Shown here: positions 23,661 through 32,053 of the stretch, piece after piece
Position numbering within the stretch: position 1 is the stretch's first letter
How the letters are laid out: every line of letters starts with the position of its first letter
NCBI RefSeq assembly: GCF_016107655.1
Contig: NZ_JABASX010000009.1
Location: 124,001 to 188,000 of the forward strand
From: Brevibacterium antiquum
GTDB lineage: Bacteria; Actinomycetota; Actinomycetes; Actinomycetales; Brevibacteriaceae
DNA length: 64,000 nt
Direction: 5' to 3'
The notes under the pieces: generated by a model
Told to the model about the DNA's origin: nothing
Database searches by the model: none
Seen by the model: the letters and a program-made list of their open reading frames with translations, nothing else
Made by a program: the position numbers and the translations under genes

Positions 23661-25385
23661 ATGCCATCTTTGACTTCGCTTCTCAACGATCGTTTCGCAC
23701 TCGCCCTCGAACAGTCCTTCGGCGAGGAATTCACGCGACGCGACCCTGTGATCAGGAGCAGCCAGTTCGCCGACTTCCAGGCCAACGTGGCGCTGCCTCT
23801 GGCGAAGGAGCTGAAGTCCAAACCGCGCGACATCGCGACCACGATCGTGGCCAACCTCGATCTCGAAGGGATCTGTGAGACCCCGGAGATCTCCGGCCCT
23901 GGCTTCATCAACCTCACCTTCACCCCCGAGTTCCTGGCATCGACCCTGAACCAGGGAACGGCCACCGAGATCGAGTCAGAGACGAGCGGAGCGCGGATCG
24001 TCATCGACTATTCGGCGCCCAATGTCGCCAAGGAGATGCACGTCGGTCACCTGCGGACCACCGTCGTCGGCGATGCTCTGGCTCGGACCCACGAATACGT
24101 CGGCAACACGGTCGTGCGCCAGAACCACATCGGCGACTGGGGCACTCCCTTCGGCATGCTCATCGAACACCTCCTCGACGTCGGCATCGAATCGGAGACG
24201 GCCAAGGACATCTCGGCCAACCCGAATGCCTTCTACCAGGCCGCGCGTGCGAAGTTCGACAGCGATGAGGCCTTCGCCACCCGCGCACGTGCCCGCGTGG
24301 TCGCGCTGCAGGGCGGCGACGAGCAGACCTTCGAACTCTGGGAGCGCCTCGTCGGGTTCTCACGGATCTACTTCAACCACATCTACTCACTCCTCGACGT
24401 CACCCTGACCGATGAGGACCTGGCAGGTGAGAGCATCTACAACGATGACCTTGCCGCGGTCTGCGCCGAGCTCGAGGAGAAGGGCCTGGCCCGCATCAGC
24501 GACGGTGCCCTGTGCGTCTTCCCCGAGGGCTTCACCGGGCGTGAGGGCGAACCTCTGCCGCTCATCATCCGCAAATCCGACGGCGGCTACGGCTACGCCA
24601 CGACGGACCTCGCGGCTGTCCGTCATCGGGTGCGCACCCTCAGGGCCGATCGTGCCCTCTACGTCGTCGGCACCCCGCAGGCGATGCACTTCGAAATGGT
24701 CTTCTCCATCGCTCGAGCCGCCGGCTGGCTGCCCGAGGAGGTTGCAGTCGAGCACGTGAAGATCGGCAACGTGCTCGGTGACGACGGGAAGATCCTGCGC
24801 ACCCGCAGCGGTGCCCCCGTGCGCCTGGCCGAACTCCTCAATGAGGCCGTCGCCCGCGCGAAGACCACACTGCAGGAGTCGAACGCCGAATTCAGCCCCG
24901 AAGAGGAAGCCGAGGTCGCACAGATCGTCGGCATCGGCGCCGTGAAGTACGCCGACCTCTCCGTCGCCCACGACACGAGCTACGCCTTCGACCTCGACCG
25001 GATGCTCGCCCCGATCGGCAACACCGCGCCCTACCTCCAGTACGCCGGAGCCCGGATCCGCTCGATCCTGCGCAAGGCGGACGGGGATGCGTTCACGGCT
25101 GCGCCGATCCACCTCGGCGAGGCTGCCGAACGCGACCTTTCTCTGGCGATCCTCGGGTTCTCCGATGTCCTCGCCGAGGTGGTCGCCGGCTCCACGCCGC
25201 ACCGGCTGTGCACGTACCTCTTCGACCTCGCCCAATCGTTCACCTCGTTCTACGAGCAGTGCCCGGTTCTCATCGCCGAATCCGCCGAAGTGCGCGATTC
25301 CCGGCTGCGGCTGAGCCAGACGGTCCTCGAGGTGCTTGAGGCCGGCCTCGGCGTCCTGGGCATCCGCGTGCCCGAGCGCATGTGA
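23661..25385 (+). CDS. argS: Arginyl-tRNA synthetase
   Basis: A 574-residue class I synthetase. The N-terminal Add1 domain, the HIGH-type motif in APNVAKEMHVGHLRTTVVGD, the tRNA and amino-acid contact region RQNHIGDWGTPFGMLIEHL and the C-terminal anticodon-binding domain ending GVLGIRVPERM are all present. The KMSKS loop is replaced by KILRTRSGAPV, as in many arginyl enzymes. Length is normal. Its stop overlaps the GTG of the MFS gene by four bases, an unusual partner for argS. Confidence 0.97.
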   Translation: MPSLTSLLNDRFALALEQSFGEEFTRRDPVIRSSQFADFQANVALPLAKELKSKPRDIATTIVANLDLEGICETPEISGPGFINLTFTPEFLASTLNQGTATEIESETSGARIVIDYSAPNVAKEMHVGHLRTTVVGDALARTHEYVGNTVVRQNHIGDWGTPFGMLIEHLLDVGIESETAKDISANPNAFYQAARAKFDSDEAFATRARARVVALQGGDEQTFELWERLVGFSRIYFNHIYSLLDVTLTDEDLAGESIYNDDLAAVCAELEEKGLARISDGALCVFPEGFTGREGEPLPLIIRKSDGGYGYATTDLAAVRHRVRTLRADRALYVVGTPQAMHFEMVFSIARAAGWLPEEVAVEHVKIGNVLGDDGKILRTRSGAPVRLAELLNEAVARAKTTLQESNAEFSPEEEAEVAQIVGIGAVKYADLSVAHDTSYAFDLDRMLAPIGNTAPYLQYAGARIRSILRKADGDAFTAAPIHLGEAAERDLSLAILGFSDVLAEVVAGSTPHRLCTYLFDLAQSFTSFYEQCPVLIAESAEVRDSRLRLSQTVLEVLEAGLGVLGIRVPERM

Positions 25386-26653
25386 ACCAGCCTGACCCTT
25401 CCGTCGCCCGGCGGATGCTGCCGTGGATGGTCGTGGGCATCGTCGTTCTGGCGATCAACCTGCGAGCACCGATCATCGCACCGACCGCCGTCCTCGGTGA
25501 CATTCAGCACGACACCGGGCTGAGCGCCGCCGGGGTGGGCCTCCTCACCGGTCTGCCAGTGTTGCTGTTCGCCCTCCTCACTCCTGTTGCGGGGAAGACC
25601 ATCGGACGCTTCGGTGCCGAGGCAGCGGTGCTGTCGTGCCTCACCGGAGTCCTTCTCGGAACCGTGTTGCGTTCCCTGGGCCCGCCCTGGCTCGTGCTCG
25701 TGGGCACCGGAATCATCGGAATCGCGATCACCTTGGGCAATATCGCGGTGCCGGTGATCATCCGGCGCGAGGTCCCCTGGAACCAGGTGTCGATGGTCAC
25801 CGGTCTGTATTCGGCCACCATGAACGTCGGCTCCATGATCACACTGCTCGGCACGGGTCCCTTGGCCGAAGCTCTCGGGTGGCGGTGGGCCGTCGCCATC
25901 TGGGGTGCTTTGGCCGTGATCGGACTCATCTACTGGCTGTTCATGATCCGGTTGCGAATCCGCCGCACTGCGATCTTCGCGGCATCGGCCGAATCGTCAC
26001 CGGCACCAGAGCCCACACCGGTACGTCGTCCTTGGCGCGAGGCACCTCCCGAATTCCGTCGCATCATCGCACTGCTCGTGATCACCTTCAGCGGACAGTC
26101 GATTGCCTACTACACGACCACGACGTGGCTGCCCTCGATCCTCTCCGACACAGGAGGGCTGGACTCGGCAGCCTCGGGCGGCACTGCCTCGCTGTTCCAG
26201 GTCGCTGCCATTCTCGGCGCATTCGGTGTGCCGCTGCTGGCGGCCCGAACCAAGCCCTGGGTGCCGGTGGCGATCATCGCCGCACTGTGGCTCTCACTGC
26301 CTGTTGGACTGCTGCTCGCTCCGAGCACATACGTGCTGTGGGCGATCACCGGCGGCGTCGCCCAAGGCGGCGGATTCACTGCGATCTTCTCCATCATCGC
26401 CCGCACCGCTGGCAGTGATAGGGAAACCGCTTCGGCCTCGGCACGGGTGCAGGGAGGCGGTTACCTCGCCGCCACGCTGGCGCCGCCGTTCGCGGGCTGG
26501 TTGCGCAACGCCACCGATGGGTGGACTGCTCCGATTCTGCTCATCCTCGCAGCGACCCTTGCCTTCACGATCGCGGGGCTGCTGGCGGTCCGCATCTCCG
26601 GTCGCTTCCGGGGCGGTGGGCCGGCGAACAGGCGTGAGGTTCTGGGTGAATGA
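25382..26653 (+). CDS. CynX/NimT-family MFS transporter
   Basis: A 423-residue protein starting GTG 25382 within the argS stop. The N-terminal signature VLAINLRAPIIAPTAVLGDI and the paired stretch NIAVPVIIRREVPWNQVSMV with GLYSATMNVGSMI are typical of the CynX/NimT group (cyanate or 2-nitroimidazole transporters). About 12 hydrophobic segments are present, with a Pro-rich central loop (AESSPAPEPTPVRRPW). The substrate is unknown; cyanate is not supported by any neighbouring cyanase gene. Confidence 0.87.
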   Translation: MNQPDPSVARRMLPWMVVGIVVLAINLRAPIIAPTAVLGDIQHDTGLSAAGVGLLTGLPVLLFALLTPVAGKTIGRFGAEAAVLSCLTGVLLGTVLRSLGPPWLVLVGTGIIGIAITLGNIAVPVIIRREVPWNQVSMVTGLYSATMNVGSMITLLGTGPLAEALGWRWAVAIWGALAVIGLIYWLFMIRLRIRRTAIFAASAESSPAPEPTPVRRPWREAPPEFRRIIALLVITFSGQSIAYYTTTTWLPSILSDTGGLDSAASGGTASLFQVAAILGAFGVPLLAARTKPWVPVAIIAALWLSLPVGLLLAPSTYVLWAITGGVAQGGGFTAIFSIIARTAGSDRETASASARVQGGGYLAATLAPPFAGWLRNATDGWTAPILLILAATLAFTIAGLLAVRISGRFRGGGPANRREVLGE

Positions 26654-26776
26654 CGAACGGCCCCCGTCGCTGTTGTTCTCACGTCTTCACGTGGGTGAAC
26701 TTCAGCGGCGGAAGCCGTTCTATCTGTCTGGATCAGGCGATCGACCGGTCAGTTGACCATGTCAGTCGACCTCCCC

Positions 26777-26814
26777 GAACAGGTCAATGCTTGCCGAACA
26801 GATCAGTGCTTGGC
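26777..26814. repeat. 19-bp tandem duplication at a gene end
   Basis: GAACAGGTCAATGCTTGCC (26777-26795) is followed directly by GAACAGATCAGTGCTTGGC (26796-26814), three mismatches apart. The second copy includes the stop codon of the next minus-strand gene, so a gene end was duplicated. Confidence 0.55.
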
Positions 26815-27663
26815 GTTCTTGTCTTCCACCGTCTCGGCGGCTGACTTCGAATCCTCGGCAGGCTTGACGTTGGTCGCCGGCGTCGCCTTGGTGCCCTTGG
26901 CCTCGGTTGCAGGCTTCGGAGTCGGTGCTGTTGCTGTCGTGGCGGTGGCCTCGGCAGTCTTCGACTCGGGCACTGCGGTCTGCGAGACCTCGGGTGCTGT
27001 TCCCTGGCGGGAAGCGGGGGTTGAGCCCACCGGACGAGCATCCTCGGGACGGTTGTTGGGCAGCGGCGTCGACCATGGGTCCTCGACCGGCTGCGCCTTC
27101 TTCCACACGTAGTAGCCGATTCCGGCTGCCGAGCCGATGACCAAGGTCCACACGACTGCGGCCTTGCCGCCACCGGACTTGCGTGCGGTGTCCTTCTGGA
27201 TCCGCTTTCCAGCGTTCGTGAGGGCCTTGCGGGCCTTCTTCACGGCCTTCTTGTCGCCGGTCAGGCGCACAGCGAGATCGTCGACGAGTTGGGGGGTCTC
27301 AACGGCTGCAAGCGAGTTGGCGGCGTTGGTCGCAAACTTGCCGGCACGTTCGGTGGCTTCGGGGCGGTAGGCATCGAGCTTGTCCGCCCAGGCGTGAACC
27401 TGATCATTCGCCTTGTCGGCAAATGCTTCGACCTGAGGGCGGGCCCTGACGGCAAGACCTTCGGCCCGATCGGCCAGTGCTTCGACCTGCGGCCGAGCCT
27501 TCTCTGCAAGCGCCTCGACCTGAGGGCGTGCCTTGTCAGCGGCTTCGCGGAGTTTTGGACTTGCGGCCCCGCTGGCATCGGCCAGGACTCGGAGTGACGT
27601 CTTCTTCGCGGAATCGAGCTTCGAAGTGAACGGATCTCGAGCTGACTTCTTCGACATGAACAT
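26803..27663 (-). CDS. Single-TM protein with helical KARPQVEAL repeats (DUF5324-like)
   Basis: A 286-residue protein from ATG 27663 (AGAGG upstream). Residues about 40-95 are tandem 11-residue amphipathic units, KARPQVEALAE, KARPQVEALAD and RARPQVEAFAD, like apolipoprotein or phasin helices. A basic stretch leads to one TM segment (AAVVWTLVIGSAAGIGYYVW) and the EDPWSTPLP motif seen in actinobacterial DUF5324-like proteins. A disordered Ala/Thr/Pro-rich tail follows. Function is unknown; the helices could bind membrane surfaces. Confidence 0.7.
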   Translation of the reverse strand: MFMSKKSARDPFTSKLDSAKKTSLRVLADASGAASPKLREAADKARPQVEALAEKARPQVEALADRAEGLAVRARPQVEAFADKANDQVHAWADKLDAYRPEATERAGKFATNAANSLAAVETPQLVDDLAVRLTGDKKAVKKARKALTNAGKRIQKDTARKSGGGKAAVVWTLVIGSAAGIGYYVWKKAQPVEDPWSTPLPNNRPEDARPVGSTPASRQGTAPEVSQTAVPESKTAEATATTATAPTPKPATEAKGTKATPATNVKPAEDSKSAAETVEDKNAKH

Positions 27664-27829
27664 TCCCAATCCTCTTTGTCGGGGGCAATTGATCAGTCTC
27701 AGTCTACGGCCTAGGTGCAAGCCGCCGGACATCAGGCTGTCATGAAATTGTCTGCAGAAACGCTGACAGAGTCTGCAAACCGAGTCGGCGGAATCTGCGG
27801 AAGCCGTCGGGGCGTGAAAGAATGGCTCT

Positions 27830-28369
27830 ATGACTACAGCTTCTACGCATACAGCAGTCCTGCACACCAATCATGGTGACATCACCATCAACCTCTTCGG
27901 CAACCACGCGCCGAAGACTGTTGCCAACTTCGTGGAACTGGCCAAGGGTGAGCGCGAATTCACCGACCCTGCCACCGGCGAACCCACCAAGCGCCCCTTC
28001 TACGACGGCCTCAACTTCCACCGCATCATCTCGGACTTCATGATCCAGGGCGGTTGCCCGCTGGGCACCGGCACCGGCGGCCCGGGCTACACCTTCGATG
28101 ATGAGATCCACCCGGAACTCCAGTTCGATCGCAAGTACCTGTTGGCCATGGCCAATGCCGGCAAGCAGATGGGACGCGGCACCAACGGCTCGCAGTTCTT
28201 CATCACAACCGCCGAGACCCCATGGCTCAACGGCAAGCACACCATCTTCGGCGAGGTCGCCGACGAAGCCTCGCAGAAGGTCGTCGACGAGATCAACAAC
28301 GTCCGCACTGCTGCCATGGACAAGCCAGTCGAACCAGTCGTCCTGGAATCGGTCGACATCAACGGCTGA
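27830..28369 (+). CDS. ppiA: Cyclophilin-type peptidyl-prolyl cis-trans isomerase
   Basis: A 179-residue cytoplasmic cyclophilin. Core residues are visible: NLFGNHAPKTVANFVELAKG, the catalytic Arg in FHRIISDFMIQGG, GRGTNGSQFFITTAETPWL and LNGKHTIFGEV. It catalyses proline isomerisation during folding. It is placed before the rhomboid gene in the conserved near-origin order. A -10-like AAGAAT ends six bases before the ATG and no ribosome site is present, so the mRNA may be leaderless. Confidence 0.95.
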   Translation: MTTASTHTAVLHTNHGDITINLFGNHAPKTVANFVELAKGEREFTDPATGEPTKRPFYDGLNFHRIISDFMIQGGCPLGTGTGGPGYTFDDEIHPELQFDRKYLLAMANAGKQMGRGTNGSQFFITTAETPWLNGKHTIFGEVADEASQKVVDEINNVRTAAMDKPVEPVVLESVDING

Positions 28370-28444
28370 CTCCGATTCGCTGGTGAGCATCGGTACCTGC
28401 TGTACTGGAGTACTGAGGCTCACTGAACTGAGTACCATGGTGTG

Positions 28445-29152
28445 ATGGACACACCTCAGGAGGGCTCGGCCCGGGAGACCGGCCGGGCCCTCTCTGTGAC
28501 CCCTCCGCTGGTCACCAGTGTGATCATGATCCTCACGGGCGTGGTCTTCCTGGCCCAGCTGCTGCCCAGCCTGGATCTCACCCATCGGCTGAGCTTCGTA
28601 CCCGCCCTCGTGTTCGAACAGCCGTGGCGAGTCCTCACGGTGGCTCTGGTGCACGAACAGCCCTCACCGTTCCATCTTCTGGCCAATATGATCGGTCTGT
28701 TCTTCTTCGGATCATTCGTCGAGCGAGCTCTCGGCCGCTGGCGATTCCTCGTCGTCTATCTGCTGGGGACGATCGGTGGGTCAGTCATGGTCCTCGTTCT
28801 GGCGAATCCGTTCTCTGTGGATTGGGTGACGAACAACATCGGTGCCTCCGGTGCGGTCTTTGCGATCATCGGCGTGCTGCTGGTGCCGACACGGAAGCTC
28901 GACCGCAACATCACGGGGGTCGTGCTGTTCGTTGCCCTCAACTTCGGATACGGATTCCTCGTCGCAGGAGTGTCCTGGCAGGCCCACCTCGGCGGGCTCA
29001 TCGCCGGGTTCGTGCTCGGCTGCGGTGCTCTGCTGGTGCCGAAGAAGCAGTCGACGCTGATGTTCGCACTCGCGGCCCTCGGGCTGCTTCTCCTGGTGCT
29101 CGCCGCCAGCGCTTGGCAGATCAACGACGCCTGGCAGATCGCCTCCATGTGA
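28445..29152 (+). CDS. Rhomboid-family intramembrane serine protease
   Basis: A 235-residue protein with about six TM segments. The catalytic dyad is present: Ser in NIGASGAVFAIIG and His in SWQAHLGGLIAGF; the supporting HLLANMIGLFFFGSFVERAL stretch is also there. Rhomboids cleave membrane-spanning substrates inside the bilayer. ATG 28445 is preferred; GTG 28442 precedes it directly. A TACCAT element ends six bases before the ATG, suggesting leaderless transcription. The next gene is convergent. Confidence 0.92.
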   Translation: MDTPQEGSARETGRALSVTPPLVTSVIMILTGVVFLAQLLPSLDLTHRLSFVPALVFEQPWRVLTVALVHEQPSPFHLLANMIGLFFFGSFVERALGRWRFLVVYLLGTIGGSVMVLVLANPFSVDWVTNNIGASGAVFAIIGVLLVPTRKLDRNITGVVLFVALNFGYGFLVAGVSWQAHLGGLIAGFVLGCGALLVPKKQSTLMFALAALGLLLLVLAASAWQINDAWQIASM

Positions 29153-29248
29153 AGAGTAGCGCTGACCATTCATTGAGGAGTCCGCAACGACTCTCAGGCT
29201 TATATCAGACTTCCGTGAATAATTGGCGTCCTCGCGGGCTGAATTTAG

Positions 29249-29374
29249 CTGTCCACAACCTTTATCCACATGGTGGATAACTTACATGTGTGTATTTCGC
29301 CAGGTCACAGGCCCAAAATAAGTTATGCACAAGCGACGCTCCCGGCTTGGGTATAACTTCGTCCCTGTGGACAA
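29249..29374. other. Cluster of five DnaA-box-like 9-mers
   Basis: In a 446-base gap between the rhomboid and crgA genes (29153-29598) lie CTGTCCACA (29249-29257), TTATCCACA (29262-29270), GGTGGATAA (29272-29280, complement of TTATCCACC), TTATGCACA (29323-29331) and TGTGGACAA (29366-29374, complement of TTGTCCACA). TTATCCACA and TTGTCCACA are established DnaA boxes. The rest of the gap holds no gene I can see, apart from the crgA terminator at its right end. Confidence 0.55.
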
Positions 29375-29514
29375 GTGCACGCCAAGGCAGTTGAAACGTC
29401 AATAGGGGGCCATCACCCCACCCGCAGGTGACCGCCGTGTGGGCATGGGTTGACGGGGCGTCACGCGCACTGACGGGGCAGGTCACGCGCTGACGGCGGC
29501 AACGCCAGCGAAAA

Positions 29515-29570
29515 ACGGGGGTTGCGTCGACCTGCGGGTGCGCACACCCGGTGATCGACGCAACCCCCGT
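29515..29570 (-). terminator. Terminator of crgA
   Basis: A perfect 16-bp stem (ACGGGGGTTGCGTCGA at 29515-29530 with its complement at 29555-29570). On the minus strand it is followed by TTTTT, a classic intrinsic terminator just after the crgA stop. Confidence 0.85.
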
Positions 29571-29598
29571 CATTTGGAGCAAGCGTGGTGCCTGCCGA

Positions 29599-30393
29599 CT
29601 ACCTCCAGCGCGTGGACATGATCAACCCCGCGACGAAGAAGGCGAAGCCGATGAGGATGTTCCAGTTCTGCCAAGCCTCGACCGGGAACGCGCCCTGCGA
29701 GACGTAGAAGGTCACGAGCCAGATCAGGCCGATGAGCAGGAGGCCGATGAGCACCGGCAGGAACCAGCGAGGGTTCGGCTTGATCGTCTGCTGACCGGAC
29801 TGCGAGGTGTAAGAGGCGGTCTTGCGACCCTGGGGGCGCTTGGCCGGATTGCCCGAACGCGAGGTGCGCTTGGCCGATGAGCCTTTGGCAGCAGAGCCCT
29901 TGGCGGAGGCACCCTTAGTGGTCTCGCTCTTCTTGGCAGACTTGCTGTCCTTGTCGGACTTGGCTGCCTTGTCGACCTTCTCAGACGTCTCAGTCTTCTT
30001 GGCATCGGTGGTGGACTCGTCGGCTGTGTCGGCTGCATCAGCGGCGGCAGCCTTCTTGGCCCCGGAGTCCTTCGACGTGGACTTCTTGGCCGTCTCGTCG
30101 TCTGCAGCGTTGTCGTCGCCGACAGCGGAGGCATCGGCGTCGCCGCCGGTGACTTCAGCGTCGCCGTCGATGTCATCATCGTCGGCAAGCACGTCGGATT
30201 TGTCGGAGGGGTCATCCAGGTTGAGGAGGTCGCCCTCGAGGCTCTCGTCCCCCAGATCCTCCGTCTGCTCGACCTGCGAGTCCTCTACTGCCTCGACATC
30301 GTCGTTCGGCTGGGTCGTGGTTTCGACATTGGCCGTCGACGAGTTGCGAGAAGTGCGCTGGGGGCGCTGGGTCCGTCCGTTGGACTTGGCCAC
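29599..30393 (-). CDS. crgA: Cell division protein CrgA with long acidic extension
   Basis: A 264-residue protein; the last 75 residues are CrgA: PNPRWFLPVLIGLLLIGLIW as TM1, then AWQNWNILIGFAFFVAGLIM as TM2 and a short STRWR end. CrgA is a small septal membrane protein that interacts with FtsZ, FtsI and PBPs in actinobacteria. It is normally under 100 residues. Here about 190 residues precede the core: an Asp/Glu/Thr-rich stretch (about 25-110) and then a Lys/Ser/Ala-rich basic stretch, both disordered. ATG 30393 is the only clear start. Confidence 0.88.
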   Translation of the reverse strand: MAKSNGRTQRPQRTSRNSSTANVETTTQPNDDVEAVEDSQVEQTEDLGDESLEGDLLNLDDPSDKSDVLADDDDIDGDAEVTGGDADASAVGDDNAADDETAKKSTSKDSGAKKAAAADAADTADESTTDAKKTETSEKVDKAAKSDKDSKSAKKSETTKGASAKGSAAKGSSAKRTSRSGNPAKRPQGRKTASYTSQSGQQTIKPNPRWFLPVLIGLLLIGLIWLVTFYVSQGAFPVEAWQNWNILIGFAFFVAGLIMSTRWR

Positions 30394-30611
30394 GAGTACT
30401 CCTTATACGGCCGACCATTGCTGAGGTCACCGGTTGATGAATAGGGACAATCGGACATCAGTCTACTCGTGACATCCAGCAGTTTTAAAAACTCCAACTA
30501 CCCTGAGAACGACCTGTTTGTGCAGTTTCATGCGATAAAGTGCAATACGGTGTCCCCGCTTGCCCTCTGGGCGAGCCCCGGATTCGAAACAATAGGCACG
30601 GTGCAGCAGTG

Positions 30612-31877
30612 GTGAATGGTCCCTTCCCGGGTAACGAATCAGACGCAGACGCGTCATCGCGACCCACTATTCGTCCTGCTCAGAGGCAGAACTCCGCGCA
30701 TCACCCGGCCAATGAACGACACCAGTCACAGGGTGGATACGGCGGCCACGAAGCGAACCCGTCCACAGAGCCTATGACCTCCGCACCCGACCTCGGCGGA
30801 GCGCCGAATTCGGGCTCAGGTTCGATCCCCGGATCCGGCTCGTTTTCAGCGACCGATCAACCACTTCCCAGCCGCCGTGAACTCCGACGTCGCGAGGCTG
30901 AAGCTGCGGCCGCCAACGGGGCTCCGACCGCCGTCTACACCGATGCGCCCCCCGGTTACTCGGACTCGACCCAGGTAATGCCCGCGGTCAACAGCGGAAC
31001 GGACCCCAACCTCGGCGCCCATGCGGGTGCAGGGGCGGGCGCTGCGAACTACAGTGCACAGAACTACAGCCCACAGACCGACGGCGGACACAACGACGGA
31101 GGTCGTCGCACCAACCGTCGGAGGCAGAAGCCGGAGCGTGAGCCGCTGGGCCCAGTTCGCGGCACCATCCGCACCTTCGGCGAGCTCTGCATCACCGCCG
31201 GAATGGTGCTCATCCTGTTCGTGGTCTGGCAGCTGTGGTGGACCGATATCGAAGCCAACCGCGACAACGAGGTGTTGGCCGACCAGCTCACCGATGACTG
31301 GCAGAACCAGGACCCCAACGAGCTTCCGGACGACCCGGACGAACCTGTCGTAGCGGATCCGGTGGGGAAGAACGAGGCGTTCGGCATCTTCTACATTCCG
31401 CGCTTCGGCGACGACTACTACCGCACGGTCGCCGAGGGCGTCGATCTCGAACCCGTCCTCAACCGGATGGGCGTGGGTCGATACCCGAACTCAGCGATGC
31501 CGGGCGAAGTCGGCAACTTCTCGATCGCCGGCCACCGCGTCACCTACGGCAAACCGCTCAACCAGATCGCGAAGCTGCGTCCCGGCGATGAGATCATCGT
31601 CCAAACCAAGGACGGCTTCTACACCTACACGTTCCGCAACTTCGACATCATCCTCCCCGATGCCGTCGAGGTGCTCGCACCGGTCCCCAGCGAACCGAAA
31701 TTCAAGGGCAAGGACCGGATCCTCACGATGACGGCCTGCAACCCGATGTTCTCGGCCCGAGAGCGCTACGTCGCCTACGCCGAGCTCACCGACTGGACTC
31801 CGGCCGGCGACGGTGCACCGGATAACATCAAGGACTCGAAAGCCTACGACAAGGTCAGCAAGAACGGTGGTGCCTGA
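30612..31877 (+). CDS. Class E sortase
   Basis: About 421 residues from GTG 30612; GTG 30609 and GTG 30540 are alternatives, none with a strong ribosome site. The first 220 residues are low-complexity and basic, then one TM segment (LCITAGMVLILFVVWQLWW), then the sortase domain: SIAGHRVTYGKPLNQI with the catalytic His, MTACNPMFSARERYVAY with the catalytic Cys and Arg. Class E sortases anchor surface proteins (often LAxTG) in high-GC Gram-positives. The cytoplasmic N-terminus is unusually long. It heads an operon with a small membrane protein and the amidotransferase. Confidence 0.87.
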   Translation: MNGPFPGNESDADASSRPTIRPAQRQNSAHHPANERHQSQGGYGGHEANPSTEPMTSAPDLGGAPNSGSGSIPGSGSFSATDQPLPSRRELRRREAEAAAANGAPTAVYTDAPPGYSDSTQVMPAVNSGTDPNLGAHAGAGAGAANYSAQNYSPQTDGGHNDGGRRTNRRRQKPEREPLGPVRGTIRTFGELCITAGMVLILFVVWQLWWTDIEANRDNEVLADQLTDDWQNQDPNELPDDPDEPVVADPVGKNEAFGIFYIPRFGDDYYRTVAEGVDLEPVLNRMGVGRYPNSAMPGEVGNFSIAGHRVTYGKPLNQIAKLRPGDEIIVQTKDGFYTYTFRNFDIILPDAVEVLAPVPSEPKFKGKDRILTMTACNPMFSARERYVAYAELTDWTPAGDGAPDNIKDSKAYDKVSKNGGA

Positions 31878-31879
31878 GA

Positions 31880-32053
31880 ATGTACGGTCTGATCTGGCGA
31901 CTGCTTCCGGGCAACTGGTTCATCAAACTCATCTTCGCCCTCATCCTCATCGCGGCTGTGGTGCTGCTGCTCATGCAGTACGTCTTCCCGGTCGTCGCCC
32001 CCTACATGCCCTTCAACAACGCAACTGTGACTGATGGAAGCGGTGGCCAATGA
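31880..32053 (+). CDS. Small single-TM protein (57 residues) between sortase and amidotransferase
   Basis: ATG 31880 lies two bases after the sortase stop, and the TGA overlaps the next ATG by four bases, so the three genes are tightly coupled. The product begins MYGLIWRLLPGNWFIKLIFA, then a TM helix (LILIAAVVLLLMQYVFPVV) and a short polar tail. Small proteins of this MYG-W-LPG type recur between the sortase and pabA/trpG-like genes in actinobacteria; the function is unknown. Confidence 0.75.
   Translation: MYGLIWRLLPGNWFIKLIFALILIAAVVLLLMQYVFPVVAPYMPFNNATVTDGSGGQ

Noticed and set aside
30481..30493. Palindrome AGTTTTAAAAACT between crgA and the sortase gene
   Set aside because: A short A/T palindrome in a divergent promoter region; too weak to call an operator.
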